From NCBI RefSeq assembly GCF_001375535.1, contig NZ_LN831197.1, forward strand, positions 62,001 through 126,000: a stretch of DNA of 64,000 nucleotides, given 5' to 3'. Shown piece by piece: positions 1-9,224 of this stretch. Position 1 is the stretch's first letter. The number at the start of each line of letters is the position of its first letter. A program made the translations under genes and the position numbers. Source of the DNA: Bacillus niameyensis. Its GTDB lineage: Bacteria > Bacillota > Bacilli > Bacillales > Bacillaceae_C. A model generated the notes under the pieces. That model was not told where the DNA came from. It searched no databases and saw only the letters and a program-made list of their open reading frames with translations.

Positions 1-408
1 CGACCTGTTGACGATATTCGATCTATTAGAAGAAGAAGAGAATGTGAGAAATGTTCGTATCGGTTTACTACATTTGAAAGAGTCGAAGAAACTCCGCTCA
101 TTGTTGTGAAAAAAGAAGGGATTCGTGAAGAATTTAGCCGTGAAAAAATATTGCGTGGTTTAATTCGGGCTTGTGAAAAACGCCCAGTTTCTTTAGATCA
201 ACTTGACCAGATCACTCATGAAATTGAAAGAGAACTCCGTAATCTTGGTCAAGCTGAAGTGAAGTCAGATTGTATCGGGGAAATGGTTATGGATAAATTA
301 GCCAGAATAGACGAAGTGGCCTATGTTCGATTTGCCTCTGTTTATCGTCAATTTAAAGATATTAATGTTTTTTTAGATGAATTAAAAGATCTTATTAAAA
401 AAGATTAA
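1..408 (+). CDS. nrdR: NrdR, repressor of ribonucleotide reductase genes (5' truncated by window edge)
   Basis: NrdR is a zinc-ribbon plus ATP-cone repressor that senses ATP/dATP and shuts down nrd operons. The window opens inside the gene: frame 1 is open from base 1 and reads [18 protein letters not shown], matching the basic DNA-binding part and the second cysteine pair of the N-terminal zinc ribbon. The true start and first CxxC pair lie upstream of base 1. The ATP-cone follows ([20 protein letters not shown] onward). The GTG at 106 is an internal Val codon, not the start. The stop is 18 nt before dnaB, so the two are probably cotranscribed, as in B. subtilis (ytcG-dnaB-dnaI). Identification is firm from motif and neighbourhood. 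Confidence 0.95.
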   Translation, partial: RPVDDIRSIRRRRECEKCSYRFTTFERVEETPLIVVKKEGIREEFSREKILRGLIRACEKRPVSLDQLDQITHEIERELRNLGQAEVKSDCIGEMVMDKLARIDEVAYVRFASVYRQFKDINVFLDELKDLIKKD

Positions 409-426
409 TGAAAGTGTGTTTTTGAC

Positions 427-1836
427 ATGAAGCCTTATTGGAATGAAATTCAGCCTATTGATTCGTTTTTTGTAAAGACGAATGGGGTTTTACATGAATT
501 TGACCAAAAAATCATTGATCTTTTATACCAACCATTGATAGGGCCGATAAGTACAAGCCTATATCATACACTCTGGAATAAGGTAGAAAGAAATCGAACA
601 TGGTCGGAAGAATGGAATCATTATCATTTAATGAACTTTTTCGATTTGAATCTTGAAGAAATCTTTCAGGCACGACTAAAACTAGAAGGTATTGGTTTAC
701 TTAAAACTTATATAAAAAGTCATGAAAGTGGCCGAACTTTCTTATACGAGATACAGCCTCCATTATCTGCGGAGGATTTTTTTACAGATGGAATGCTAAA
801 TATATATTTATATCAAAAGCTTGGTCAATCTCAGTTTTTGAAACTAAAGCGATTTTTCACGGATCAAGCATTAGACTTGAATGAATATAAAGAAATGACA
901 CGTTCTTTTCAGGACGTTTTTTCATCATTAGGCCAGTCCGTTTTAGCAGATACAGATGTCCAATTAGCAAGTGCTGCAGATCAGAATCAAGAATTCATGA
1001 CAAGAAAGGGAGCAAACCCCATCCAAATTGATGGGACGGATTTTGATTTTGACCTTTTATTCACGGGATTATCCGAGATCATGATTCCGCGCAAAGCATT
1101 TACGAAAAGCGTACGCGAAGCGATCTCAAAGCTCTCATATTTGTATTCAGTAAATGCAATTGATATGAAAAACATTGTACTTTCTAGTTTATCTGCAGAT
1201 CAAGAAATAGATATAGATGAACTTAGAAAGGCTGCCCGTGATTGGTACCAAATGGAACATGAAAATCAACTACCTCAATTAGTAGATCGTAAACAGCCGG
1301 TCTTGCACAGAACAATCGAAACTGAACCAAAAACGAAAGAGGACCAGCTAGTATCTTACCTTGAGACTGTATCGCCAAGGCAATTTTTAATTGATTTATC
1401 TGATGGTGGAGAGCCTGCTATATCAGATCTGCGAGTTGTGGAAGATGTTATGTTTCAGCAAAAACTATTACCAGGTGTAACAAATGTCCTTATTCATTAT
1501 GTAATGCTGAGAACGGACATGAAGCTTTCGAAAAGTTATATAGCAAAAATTGCCTCACATTGGTCACGAAAAAAAATAAAAACAGTTCGCGAAGCAATGG
1601 ATCTAGCTAAAAGTGAACACCGTCAATACCAAGAATGGGCAAGTGATAAAAAGACATCCACTACAAAAAGAAACCAGCCAATCCGAACGGAGAAACTACC
1701 AGATTGGTTTACCGAACCGGAGGAACAACAAGAGGTCGTTTTTAATGAAGAACAAGAGGCAAAACGTCGAAGGTTAGAAGCGATTCAACAAAAGTACCGT
1801 GAAAATGGAGGTGAAAAAGGTGGAGCGGATAAATAA
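427..1836 (+). CDS. dnaB: DnaB, replication initiation and membrane attachment protein
   Basis: This is the Firmicutes primosome protein DnaB, not the replicative helicase of that name in E. coli. With DnaD and DnaI it loads the helicase at oriC and at PriA-marked forks. At 469 aa it has the family's usual length. It begins MKPYWNEIQPIDSFFV, and the C-terminal third (SYLETVSPRQFLIDLSDGGE onward) carries the DnaD-like domain ending in a basic, Glu/Gln-rich tail. It follows nrdR by 18 nt and its 3' end overlaps the dnaI start, which suggests translational coupling. The order nrdR-dnaB-dnaI is diagnostic for Bacillaceae. Confidence 0.95.
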   Translation: MKPYWNEIQPIDSFFVKTNGVLHEFDQKIIDLLYQPLIGPISTSLYHTLWNKVERNRTWSEEWNHYHLMNFFDLNLEEIFQARLKLEGIGLLKTYIKSHESGRTFLYEIQPPLSAEDFFTDGMLNIYLYQKLGQSQFLKLKRFFTDQALDLNEYKEMTRSFQDVFSSLGQSVLADTDVQLASAADQNQEFMTRKGANPIQIDGTDFDFDLLFTGLSEIMIPRKAFTKSVREAISKLSYLYSVNAIDMKNIVLSSLSADQEIDIDELRKAARDWYQMEHENQLPQLVDRKQPVLHRTIETEPKTKEDQLVSYLETVSPRQFLIDLSDGGEPAISDLRVVEDVMFQQKLLPGVTNVLIHYVMLRTDMKLSKSYIAKIASHWSRKKIKTVREAMDLAKSEHRQYQEWASDKKTSTTKRNQPIRTEKLPDWFTEPEEQQEVVFNEEQEAKRRRLEAIQQKYRENGGEKGGADK

Positions 1837-2752
1837 AACTCTTAACAAAATGACCCGTTCATCCAATTTTCAGAAACGGTATGATCAAATGAAAATGGAT
1901 GTATTATCAAACTCCGATGTCCAATCTTTTTTACTAGAAAATCAAAATGAGCTAACGGAACAAATGATTGAACAAAATTTAATGAAATTACATGAGTACG
2001 CATCTCAATCCAAAGGGTGCGCAAATTGTAATGGGCTTGATGGTTGCAAGAATATGATGCAAGGTTACGAACCAGTTTTAGCCCTGGAAAAAGGTAAGAT
2101 TGAGCTTTTTTATCGCCCATGTCCTAATAAAATAATTGATGATGAACGTCGAAAAACGGAAAAATTAATCAAAAGTATTTATGTTCCAAAAGAAATATTA
2201 CAAGCTTCTTTTGCTAATTTTTCCTTGGATACCCCAGACCGAAGTGATGCATTTGAATTTGCAGAACAATTTGCCTCTACTTATCAGCCAGGGACTCGGA
2301 TGAAAGGTTTATATTTATATGGGAAATTTGGCGTTGGAAAATCCTATTTACTTGGTGCCATTGCGAATCAACTAGCTTCAAAAGGAATCGCGTCTTTAAT
2401 CGTTTATGTTCCAGAATTTTTACGTGAAATGAAACAGTCACTAGGAGACCAAACATTAAATGAAAAATTAGAAACTGTTAAAAATGCCAGCATCTTGATG
2501 TTGGATGATATCGGTGCCGAAGCTATGTCAAGTTGGACAAGGGATGAAATACTGGGTTCTGTCCTTCAATTTAGAATGCATGAACAACTTCCGACCTTTT
2601 TCACATCCAATTTCGATTTTTCCGGATTAGAACATCACCTTACACATTCACAACGTGGCGAGGAAGAAAAATTAAAGGCTGCTCGTATTATGGAAAGAAT
2701 AAAATATTTGGCGATTCCGATGATGCTCTCGGGTCCAAATCGCCGTCATTAA
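1820..2752 (+). CDS. dnaI: DnaI, primosomal helicase loader (AAA+ ATPase)
   Basis: DnaI loads the replicative helicase onto DNA. I place the start at GTG 1820 (310 aa) because GGAGGTGA lies 7 nt upstream; GTG 1799 and ATG 1805 further up lack a site. B. subtilis DnaI is almost the same length. The N-terminal region has a zinc-type cysteine cluster (CANCNGLDGCKN and a later RPCPN). The AAA+ part has Walker A GKFGVGKS at about residues 168-175 and Walker B LMLDDIGAEA with Asp229-Asp230. The C-terminus ends GPNRRH, as in the family. The gene overlaps the end of dnaB by 17 nt and is followed by a small terminator. Confidence 0.95.
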   Translation: MERINKTLNKMTRSSNFQKRYDQMKMDVLSNSDVQSFLLENQNELTEQMIEQNLMKLHEYASQSKGCANCNGLDGCKNMMQGYEPVLALEKGKIELFYRPCPNKIIDDERRKTEKLIKSIYVPKEILQASFANFSLDTPDRSDAFEFAEQFASTYQPGTRMKGLYLYGKFGVGKSYLLGAIANQLASKGIASLIVYVPEFLREMKQSLGDQTLNEKLETVKNASILMLDDIGAEAMSSWTRDEILGSVLQFRMHEQLPTFFTSNFDFSGLEHHLTHSQRGEEEKLKAARIMERIKYLAIPMMLSGPNRRH

Positions 2753-2757
2753 ATTTG

Positions 2758-2780
2758 CACCCTATGACGGGTGTTTTTTT
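2758..2780 (+). terminator. Rho-independent terminator after dnaI
   Basis: A short CACCC/GGGTG stem with a six-base loop is followed by a run of T. It lies directly after the dnaI stop and probably ends the nrdR-dnaB-dnaI transcript. The stem is only five pairs, so readthrough is possible. Confidence 0.6.
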
Positions 2781-2906
2781 ACGTTGATTGATTTTCGCTA
2801 GTAATAGCTAAACTGTTAATTATGATAAATGTTTTTTCTATTCCTAGGTCTAGTCCCTTTTTCTCTTCATATACATTTATCAACGCGGAAAAAAGGGGGA
2901 ACAGGC

Positions 2907-3743
2907 TTGGAATTAATGTTCAAATCCATTAAAGAGGCAATCCGCTTTCGAACTTTTTTAGCTGACAATGGCTTACATGACTCCTTTCAGGAAAAGCGGG
3001 GCCATTTTATATACTCTTTTCAAGATTTGTTGACAAAAAAGGACCACTATTTATCGGCAATTGTTCAGTATATACGTAGCATTAAACGAAATGAATGGCT
3101 CAATCAAGTTCTAATTAGGAAATATAGATTTGAAAATGAGGACGAGCGGAACGAAATAATGGAGATCGTTACCGATATGTTTAATGGAGAGAGAGAGGAG
3201 TTGACATCTCTCGTAGGGGTTATTGCTGAAAAAGAGATTATCGGTGAGTCAGTGATTGATTTACTTAATTTTGATGGGGCTGTTGCTTTTGATTCCTTTT
3301 TAAGGTTTCGTTTAAAAAACTACTTTGAACGTGTATCGGGTTATTTAGAAGTAGCCATTGATGAATATAAAATGGAACAAGATTACCAGGTTTTTATTCA
3401 AATGCTACGGGATTATTTGCATAAAAGAAATACAAAACAAAATATTGTTCACCTTCTTCTTGAAAGGCCTATTCATTTTTTTGATGAAGCTTTACGAGAA
3501 ATGCCGGACGAAATGATTTTAGATATTCTTGATCCTCGACTCTTATCGAATCATCCTGTTTATGTTGACTCTGCTGTAATCGCTCCACTGCTCTCTATGG
3601 CACCGAAGAAAATATTTTTATATACGAAGGACGAAGATCAGCCGCTTGTAAGAACATTGGCTAATATCTTTGAGGAGCGCCTAACTATTTTTCCGTGTCA
3701 TTATTTATATTCATTGTCAGAAGCTTATTCCGAACGCTCTTGA
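2907..3743 (+). CDS. ytxC: YtxC-like sporulation-associated protein
   Basis: This protein of about 278 aa has the length and position (between dnaI and thrS) of B. subtilis YtxC, named as a putative sporulation protein of unknown biochemistry. The preferred start is TTG 2907 (MELMFKSIKEAIRF) with AAGGGGG 7 nt upstream; ATG 2916 is an alternative. The open frame continues back to ATG 2829, but that extension has no ribosome binding site. The sequence is mostly acidic and helical (INEYKM-type repeats, RENAEVDERNE-like segments), with no signal peptide or catalytic motif that I recognise. Its stop codon overlaps the -35 box of the thrS promoter. Confidence 0.8.
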   Translation: MELMFKSIKEAIRFRTFLADNGLHDSFQEKRGHFIYSFQDLLTKKDHYLSAIVQYIRSIKRNEWLNQVLIRKYRFENEDERNEIMEIVTDMFNGEREELTSLVGVIAEKEIIGESVIDLLNFDGAVAFDSFLRFRLKNYFERVSGYLEVAIDEYKMEQDYQVFIQMLRDYLHKRNTKQNIVHLLLERPIHFFDEALREMPDEMILDILDPRLLSNHPVYVDSAVIAPLLSMAPKKIFLYTKDEDQPLVRTLANIFEERLTIFPCHYLYSLSEAYSERS

Positions 3744-3767
3744 TTTTACTCGAAAAAATGGTATAAT
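3740..3767 (+). promoter_or_regulatory. SigA-type promoter of the thrS leader
   Basis: A -35 box TTGATT (3740-3745) and a perfect -10 TATAAT (3762-3767) are separated by 16 nt. The promoter starts within the ytxC stop codon and drives the T-box leader. Confidence 0.75.
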
Positions 3768-3781
3768 AAATTTTATAATTA

Positions 3782-4042
3782 ATCGAGGACAATGTAATGA
3801 GAAGGACAAGAGTGTTCCGTTACGATTCACAGAGAGGGAAGAATAGCTGAGAACTTCCCAATACGAACTGGATGCTTACCACCTTTGAACATCAATCATG
3901 AAATTATGAAGTAAAAGTAATGATTGACGGATAAAAACCGTTAACTTAATCCAAGTCGTATACAATGAATGTTTCATGTATATGAGAACCAGGGTGGAAC
4001 CACGTGTATAAACTCGTCCCTTTCCAGGAGACGGGTTTTTTA
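3782..4042 (+). promoter_or_regulatory. Threonine T-box leader with antitermination
   Basis: The T-box sequence AGGGTGGAACCACG lies at 3991-4004. It is followed by a terminator (CTCGTCCC...GACGGG plus a T-run) ending near 4040. Upstream are the AGAGAGGGAA-type elements of stem I and an ACC triplet at 3878-3880, read as the threonine specifier. Binding of uncharged tRNA-Thr to the T-box bulge should stabilise the antiterminator and switch on thrS. The specifier assignment is inferred from position and the downstream gene. Confidence 0.92.
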
Positions 4043-4078
4043 TTTTGTCCTATTATGAATGAAAAGGAGTGCAGTCAA

Positions 4079-6007
4079 ATGCCGGATCAATTAAACATAA
4101 CATTTCCAGATGGCTCTGTAAAAGAGTTCCCTAAACAAACTACAACCGAAGAAATTGCAGCTTCCATTAGCCCAGGCCTTAGAAAAAAGGCTCTTGCCGG
4201 CAAAATAAACGGAAAGCTCATTGATATGAAAACGCCGCTTGAACAAGATGGAGCAATAGAAATTATTACTCCAGATAGTGATGATGCTCTTGAAATATTA
4301 CGTCATAGCAGTGCTCATTTAATGGCTCAAGCTGTAAAAAGAATTTTCCCAGATGCAAAATTTGGCGTCGGTCCTGTTATTGAAAATGGTTTCTATTATG
4401 ATATGGATATGGAACATGCCATTACTCCAGAAGATCTGCCTGTTATCGAAAAAGAAATGAAAAAAATTATTAGTGAAAATATTGAAGTCATACGGAGAGA
4501 AGTTACTCGTTCCGAAGCAAAGCAAATTTTTGCCCATGATGAGTATAAGCAAGAACTAATTGATGCCATTCCAGAGGACGAGCTTGTCACAGTTTATGAG
4601 CAAGGTGACTTTATTGATCTTTGCCGAGGAGTCCATGTCCCATCGACTGGTAAAATAAAGGAGTTTCAACTTCTAAGTATTGCCGGTGCTTATTGGCGCG
4701 GTAATAGCGATAATAAAATGCTCCAACGTGTTTATGGAACAGCCTTCTTCAAAAAGGAAGATCTTAAAGCTTATTTGAAAATGCGTGAAGAAGCAAAGGA
4801 ACGTGACCACCGTAAAATAGGAAAAGAACTAGGTCTTTTTACTAATTCACAAAAAGTCGGTCAAGGTCTCCCTCTTTGGTTACCAAAGGGTGCGACAATC
4901 CGCAGGACGATTGAACGATATATCGTCGATAAAGAAGTAGCACTAGGTTATGATCATGTTTATACACCTGTTCTCGGGAGCGTAGAATTATATAAAACAA
5001 GTGGACACTTAGACCATTATCAAGATGACATGTTCCCAATTATGGACATGGATAATGAACAACTCGTTCTTCGTCCTATGAACTGCCCGCATCATATGAT
5101 GGTGTATAAAAATGATATTCATAGCTATCGCGAATTACCGATTCGCATTGCCGAACTTGGTACGATGCACCGTTACGAAATGTCCGGAGCTCTTTCTGGT
5201 TTACAACGTGTCCGTGGTATGACTTTAAATGATGCACACGTTTTTGTCCGTCCTGACCAAATTAAAGATGAGTTTTCACGAGTTGTTCAGCTAATCGTGG
5301 AAGTATATAAAGATTTTAATATTAGTGATTATTCCTTCCGTCTATCTTATCGTGACCCGGAAGATACCGAGAAATATTTTGATGATGATGAAATGTGGAA
5401 CAAGGCTCAGTCAATGTTAAAAGAAGCGATGGATGATCTTGGTTTTGATTATTACGAAGCTGATGGTGAAGCGGCATTTTATGGTCCAAAACTAGACGTT
5501 CAAGTCAAAACAGCACTTGGAAAAGAAGAAACTCTTTCTACTGTACAACTTGACTTCTTGTTACCAGAAAAATTTGATCTCACTTATGTAGGGGAAGATG
5601 GTCAGCAGCATCGTCCAGTCGTTATTCACCGTGGTGTCGTTTCGACGATGGAACGTTTCGTTGCTTTCTTAATTGAAGAGTACAAAGGCGCATTCCCAAC
5701 ATGGCTGGCACCAGTCCAAGCAACAGTCATCCCGGTGTCTACAGACGCTCATTTTGATTATGCTAAAAAAGTTGTGGATGAGTTGAAGAGAGCAGGCTTC
5801 CGTGTCGAACTTGACAAGCGCGATGAAAAAATGGGTTATAAAATTAGAGAAGCTCAAATGCAGAAAATCCCTTATATGCTTGTCGTAGGCGAGAATGAAA
5901 TTAAAGAGGAAGCTGTTAATGTCCGGAAATATGGTGAGAAGAAATCAGAAACGATTTCGTTTGAAACATTTTTAGCAGCTTTAAAAGAAGAAGTTCATAT
6001 TTTATAA
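4079..6007 (+). CDS. thrS: Threonyl-tRNA synthetase
   Basis: A class II aminoacyl-tRNA synthetase that charges tRNA-Thr. I place the start at ATG 4079 ([12 protein letters not shown], 642 aa), where AAGGAG lies 9 nt upstream. The open frame extends back through the leader terminator, but that part is not coding. Domains in order: TGS (about 1-63), the editing domain with HSSAH (His76 and His80), the catalytic core with zinc-binding Cys336 in [10 protein letters not shown], and the C-terminal anticodon-binding domain (from about residue 540). It is controlled by the T-box leader and followed by a strong terminator. All expected motifs are intact. Confidence 0.98.
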   Translation: MPDQLNITFPDGSVKEFPKQTTTEEIAASISPGLRKKALAGKINGKLIDMKTPLEQDGAIEIITPDSDDALEILRHSSAHLMAQAVKRIFPDAKFGVGPVIENGFYYDMDMEHAITPEDLPVIEKEMKKIISENIEVIRREVTRSEAKQIFAHDEYKQELIDAIPEDELVTVYEQGDFIDLCRGVHVPSTGKIKEFQLLSIAGAYWRGNSDNKMLQRVYGTAFFKKEDLKAYLKMREEAKERDHRKIGKELGLFTNSQKVGQGLPLWLPKGATIRRTIERYIVDKEVALGYDHVYTPVLGSVELYKTSGHLDHYQDDMFPIMDMDNEQLVLRPMNCPHHMMVYKNDIHSYRELPIRIAELGTMHRYEMSGALSGLQRVRGMTLNDAHVFVRPDQIKDEFSRVVQLIVEVYKDFNISDYSFRLSYRDPEDTEKYFDDDEMWNKAQSMLKEAMDDLGFDYYEADGEAAFYGPKLDVQVKTALGKEETLSTVQLDFLLPEKFDLTYVGEDGQQHRPVVIHRGVVSTMERFVAFLIEEYKGAFPTWLAPVQATVIPVSTDAHFDYAKKVVDELKRAGFRVELDKRDEKMGYKIREAQMQKIPYMLVVGENEIKEEAVNVRKYGEKKSETISFETFLAALKEEVHIL

Positions 6008-6045
6008 ATGAATGAGGATAGTTAATATCGGCCCTATGTACTAAT

Positions 6046-6088
6046 AGCAATCGTGAAGCCTCGCACTGTGGCTTCACGATTGCTTTTT
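6046..6088 (+). terminator. Strong terminator after thrS
   Basis: A perfect 15-bp stem (AGCAATCGTGAAGCC and its complement) with a nine-base loop is followed by TTTT. It ends the thrS transcript. Confidence 0.9.
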
Positions 6089-6148
6089 ATCTATTTAGTA
6101 TGATGGGGACTAAAAGAATCCTCTATAATTTCGTACCTGGTTGACAGT

Positions 6149-6490
6149 TCGAAAATCGCAATTAAAAAATTATGAGCTAAAGTCGCGAAATCCCTTCTCT
6201 AGTTCGAAAGATAAAATCCAAGCTTAAAAAATAATTCCAAAAGTTAAAAGATTATTCGCTTAAATCAAAAGATTATCGTCGAAAGTCGAAAGAATCACAG
6301 TCCACAATCTCGTAAGCTGTTTCGAACTAAGGTCAACCCCAATCAGTTGGTCGAAAATCGCAATTAAAAAATTACGAGCTAAAGTCGCGAAATCCTTTCT
6401 CTAGTTCGAAAGATAAAATCCAAGCTTAAAAAATAATTCCAAAAATCAAAAGATTATCCGCGAAAGTCGAAAGATTCACAGTCCACAATC
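6149..6490. repeat. Duplicated intergenic block built from decayed ~20-bp units
   Basis: Bases 6149-6309 and 6351-6490 are near-copies, both running from TCGAAAATCGCAATTAAAAA to CACAGTCCACAATC. The first copy has one extra ~20-bp unit (AAAAGATTATTCGCTTAAAT). Within each copy, fragments of the type AAAAGATTAT and CGAAAGTCGAAAG recur about every 20 bases, as if an old 20-bp minisatellite has drifted and then been duplicated as a block. No coding potential is visible in the 490-base gap between thrS and the ankyrin gene. Confidence 0.75.
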
Positions 6491-6578
6491 CTTTAATCGA
6501 CTTTTTGATAAATATAGATAATTTCGTCATTTTGATATATTATAGGAATAATTAGATTTTTTTATGGAGGTAAAAAAA

Positions 6579-7112
6579 GTGACTTTATCCGACGAAGTTC
6601 ATGATGTATTTCAAGCAGCTCAGTCAAATGATGTAATGAAACTAAAGACTTTACTAAAAACCAATAAAACCTTGTCTAATACGGAAAATGATGATGGATT
6701 AACTCCTTTGGGATATGCGGCCCATTTTGGCCACAAGGATGCTGTGCAAGCGTTATTAGATTATGGTGCGAGCGTTAATGAAATCTCTCATTCTAAAATC
6801 GATTTCATTCCATCCAACACAGCACTACACGCAGCAATTGCTGGAGCTCGAAATCTCCAAGTTATTCAATTGCTCCTAAATCATGGTGCTGATCCAAATA
6901 TTTTAGATAGTAACGGCCATATTTGCCTTCATACGGCAGCATTTCATGAAGATAATCGAACAATTATTGAAATGTTAATCAATCATGGGGCAGAAGTAAA
7001 TTTACTAGATTTAGAAGGTAAAACAGCGTTACAACTTGCTAAGGAAAAAGGCCATGATGAAGTGGCAAAGTTATTGAAAGGATACGAAGTTAAAGGTGGT
7101 CCGTATGATTAA
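6579..7112 (+). CDS. Ankyrin-repeat protein
   Basis: This soluble protein of 177 aa is made almost wholly of ankyrin repeats, a fold for protein-protein contact. I start it at GTG 6579 because GGAGG ends 8 nt upstream; the ATG at 6564 overlaps that site. Repeats can be read as DGLTPLGYAAHFGHKDAVQ, NTALHAAIAGARNLQVIQ, HICLHTAAFHEDNRTIIE and KTALQLAKEKGHDEVAK, with the usual L-A-A and G-A-N turns. There is no signal peptide. Its last 8 bases overlap the start of a HIT-family gene, so the two are probably coupled. The binding partner is unknown. Confidence 0.85.
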   Translation: MTLSDEVHDVFQAAQSNDVMKLKTLLKTNKTLSNTENDDGLTPLGYAAHFGHKDAVQALLDYGASVNEISHSKIDFIPSNTALHAAIAGARNLQVIQLLLNHGADPNILDSNGHICLHTAAFHEDNRTIIEMLINHGAEVNLLDLEGKTALQLAKEKGHDEVAKLLKGYEVKGGPYD

Positions 7113-7506
7113 AGAATGTGTTTTTTGTGAGCCTGAACTAGACGCTAAGCAAAAAATGTTATTTAGCAATGAATATTGTCTGTTTTTACAATTAGATGAA
7201 GCTCGAGAAAAAGGTAATCAGCTATCAGGAGCAGGTGTTATTGTTCCAAGACACCATCGGGAAACGGTTTTTGATTTAACGGAGGAAGAATGGAATTCCA
7301 CATACAAGCTACTTCAAGAAGTAAAATCCTACATAGATCGTAACTATCAGCCAAGCGGGTATAACTTAGGGTGGAACTGCGGTGAGACTGCAGGGCAGCA
7401 TATATTCCATGCCCATTTTCACATTTTGCCAAGATATGCGGATGAGCCAATGGCAGGAAAGGGTATTCGTTATCTGTTTAAAAATCCGAACAATAGTCGA
7501 GGTTAG
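7105..7506 (+). CDS. HIT-family nucleotide-binding hydrolase
   Basis: The histidine-triad motif HAHFHIL (within HIFHAHFHILPR) near the C-terminus marks this 133-aa protein as a HIT-superfamily nucleotide hydrolase or transferase. These enzymes typically cleave AMP-lysine, AMP-amide or dinucleoside polyphosphate substrates. A CVFC pair lies at the N-terminus, common in HIT proteins. The start ATG 7105 lies inside the end of the ankyrin gene, with AAGGTGG upstream, indicating translational coupling. A second, interrupted HIT gene lies 2 kb downstream at 9625. The substrate cannot be predicted. Confidence 0.9.
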   Translation: MIKECVFCEPELDAKQKMLFSNEYCLFLQLDEAREKGNQLSGAGVIVPRHHRETVFDLTEEEWNSTYKLLQEVKSYIDRNYQPSGYNLGWNCGETAGQHIFHAHFHILPRYADEPMAGKGIRYLFKNPNNSRG

Positions 7507-7527
7507 TTTTTTAGTTGGAGGTAATTT

Positions 7528-7609
7528 ATGAAATCCGAACAAGTGGCAATCGTATCATTGTCACAAAAAACAGTTGATGAGGCAAGCTTCTTACTTTCTC
7601 GTTATTTAT
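7528..7609 (+). pseudogene. 5' fragment of a GNAT acetyltransferase split by an IS element
   Basis: An ATG with GGAGG upstream opens a frame (MKSEQVAIVSLSQKTVDEAS..., 27 codons) that runs into the left end of the TnpB element and stops immediately. The matching 3' part lies at 9225-9605. Joining ...SRYL at 7608 to YSVSLGS at 9225 keeps the frame and gives a GNAT-sized protein of about 154 aa. The gene is therefore interrupted, not short. Confidence 0.8.
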
Positions 7610-9224
7610 GATTAAGCCGAGAACACCCGTGACTTCAGTCGTGGGATGAATCGGCTTATTTTTGTTACAAATTGGCATGTAATAGATTGCAAACATATGT
7701 TCCGCATAGTAAAATAATAGTATGGAAACGAGGTGATAACATGGAACGAGATGGAGGAAAGGAATATCGTACCTATCAAATGGATGTAAAAAAAGGCCAT
7801 CGTCTATTTTCCTATTTTGAAGAATTATGTGCAAACGGCAACAACTTATACAATGCAACAAACTTCTATATTAGGCAGGTTTACACTGCTTTGCAAAGTG
7901 ATAAACCACTGCAACCATTGCAGAAAGAAGTGTTAGAAACCATTTATCGTAACATCGATAAAATGAACGAGAAAAAGACCATGGCCTATTACAAAAAGCT
8001 GCAGAAGTTAAAAGGAAAGGAAAATCAAAAAGAGTTAAAACTATTTACACTGCCAACTAAAGAAAAAGCATTTGTCGGTTACAACTTCTTAGATGCTTTG
8101 TTTAAAACCATTAAACAAAAAGACTATTATTCTTTACCTGGACAAATTAATCAACAAGTCATCAAAAATGTTGTTCAAAATTGGGATTCCTTTTTTAAAA
8201 GCCTAAAAGGTTATAACGAAAACCCCCAGAAATATAAAGGCCGACCTAACATTCCTGGGTATCTACCGAAAGGCAGCCAAAAAGAAGTGGTTTTATCGAA
8301 CCAAATCTGTCAATTTAAAAGTGAAAAATATTTAAGATTCCCTAAAACAAGGGGGAAGTTAAATATTGGCAAGTTGGCAAATGTTTCGGGTAAGTTCCAA
8401 CAAGTAAGGATTATCCCGAAATATGATACCTTCACAGTAGAGGTCATTTTTTTCCTGGGTAAAAAAGTTGAAATTAATCCTAAAAAGAAACGCATTTTAA
8501 GCATTGATTTGGGTGTGGAAAATATAGCCACATTGGTATCGAACGTTGAAGTGACTCCTATTCTTTTTAAAAGCGGCAAAATTAAATCCGTTAATCGTTG
8601 GTACAATAAATTAAAAAGTTATTATTATGCTGCATTACGAAACGGCAGGAGTTCAAAAGAGGGTCAAAGATATTCAAAAAGATTAAGCAAGTTAGACAGC
8701 AAGCGTCATAATCAAATCAAAGATTTCTTTCATAAAGTGAGTTTTAACATTGTGAAAGTAGCAAAAGAACATCACATCGATACCATAATTATCGGTAAAA
8801 ATATGGATTGGAAACAGAAAGTCGCTTTAGGCTCAAAAAGCAATCAAAATTTTGTTCAAATCCCGCACTCGATGTTGGTTTCAATGATTCGGTACAAAGC
8901 AAATACCGAAGGCATTGCCGTCATTGAAACAGAAGAAAGCTATACATCTCGAGCAAGCTTTTTAGATGAGGATCCGATCCCAACCTACAAATCGGGGGAA
9001 AAAAGTGATGGCATCTTTAGCGGTAAGCGAATCTCGAGGGGGATGTACCGTTCAAAAAAGGGAATTTTAATCAACGCCGATGTAAATGGCTCGGCGAATA
9101 TACTAAGAAAAGTAGTCCCAAAGGCATTTGCCAACGGGATAGCGGTTGTGTGTACCCAGCCCCTAGCGGTCAATGTGCATTAGCACCAACCCTGAAACCT
9201 GCGACTTCAGTCGTGGGAGGTTCA
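7610..9224 (+). mobile_element. IS200/IS605-superfamily element carrying only tnpB (IS1341-like)
   Basis: The element carries one gene, tnpB, and no tnpA. It has no inverted repeats but has subterminal hairpins, as usual in this superfamily. On the left, AAGCCGA...TCGGCTT (7613-7649) encloses GACTTCAGTC; on the right, GACTTCAGTCGTGGGAGG recurs at 9203-9220. The left flank ends TTTAT, a plausible target/TAM sequence, and the right end reads TTCAT. The boundaries (uncertain by 1 nt because of a shared T) are fixed by the GNAT gene, whose frame is restored when the element is removed. Without TnpA it would need Y1 transposase supplied in trans. Confidence 0.85.
7741..9183 (+). CDS. tnpB: TnpB, RNA-guided RuvC-like nuclease of IS200/IS605 elements
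   Basis: TnpB is the transposon-encoded ancestor of Cas12 and uses an omega-RNA from the element's right end. I start it at ATG 7741 (480 aa), with GAGGTGAT upstream. RuvC-I is ILSIDLGVENIA with Asp256; RuvC-III is NADVNGSANI. Two departures are visible. The usual RuvC-II glutamate (xxExL) is absent: the strand reads TIIIGKNMDWKQ, while glutamates lie about 45-48 residues later in IETEESYTS. The stretch between TSRAS and NADVNG has no cysteine, so the canonical CxxC zinc finger is missing. The frame is intact to the stop inside the right end. Confidence 0.93.
   Translation: MERDGGKEYRTYQMDVKKGHRLFSYFEELCANGNNLYNATNFYIRQVYTALQSDKPLQPLQKEVLETIYRNIDKMNEKKTMAYYKKLQKLKGKENQKELKLFTLPTKEKAFVGYNFLDALFKTIKQKDYYSLPGQINQQVIKNVVQNWDSFFKSLKGYNENPQKYKGRPNIPGYLPKGSQKEVVLSNQICQFKSEKYLRFPKTRGKLNIGKLANVSGKFQQVRIIPKYDTFTVEVIFFLGKKVEINPKKKRILSIDLGVENIATLVSNVEVTPILFKSGKIKSVNRWYNKLKSYYYAALRNGRSSKEGQRYSKRLSKLDSKRHNQIKDFFHKVSFNIVKVAKEHHIDTIIIGKNMDWKQKVALGSKSNQNFVQIPHSMLVSMIRYKANTEGIAVIETEESYTSRASFLDEDPIPTYKSGEKSDGIFSGKRISRGMYRSKKGILINADVNGSANILRKVVPKAFANGIAVVCTQPLAVNVH

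Noticed and set aside
2829-2906. ytxC starting at ATG 2829
   Set aside because: No ribosome binding site precedes it and the extra 26 residues are absent from the family; TTG 2907 has AAGGGGG at good distance.
4004-4078. thrS starting at ATG 4004
   Set aside because: This lies in the T-box antiterminator/terminator; ATG 4079 has AAGGAG.
9150-9224. Possible N-terminal extension of the downstream GNAT ORF
   Set aside because: These bases are the 3' end of tnpB and the right end of the IS element; the natural N-terminus is at 7528.
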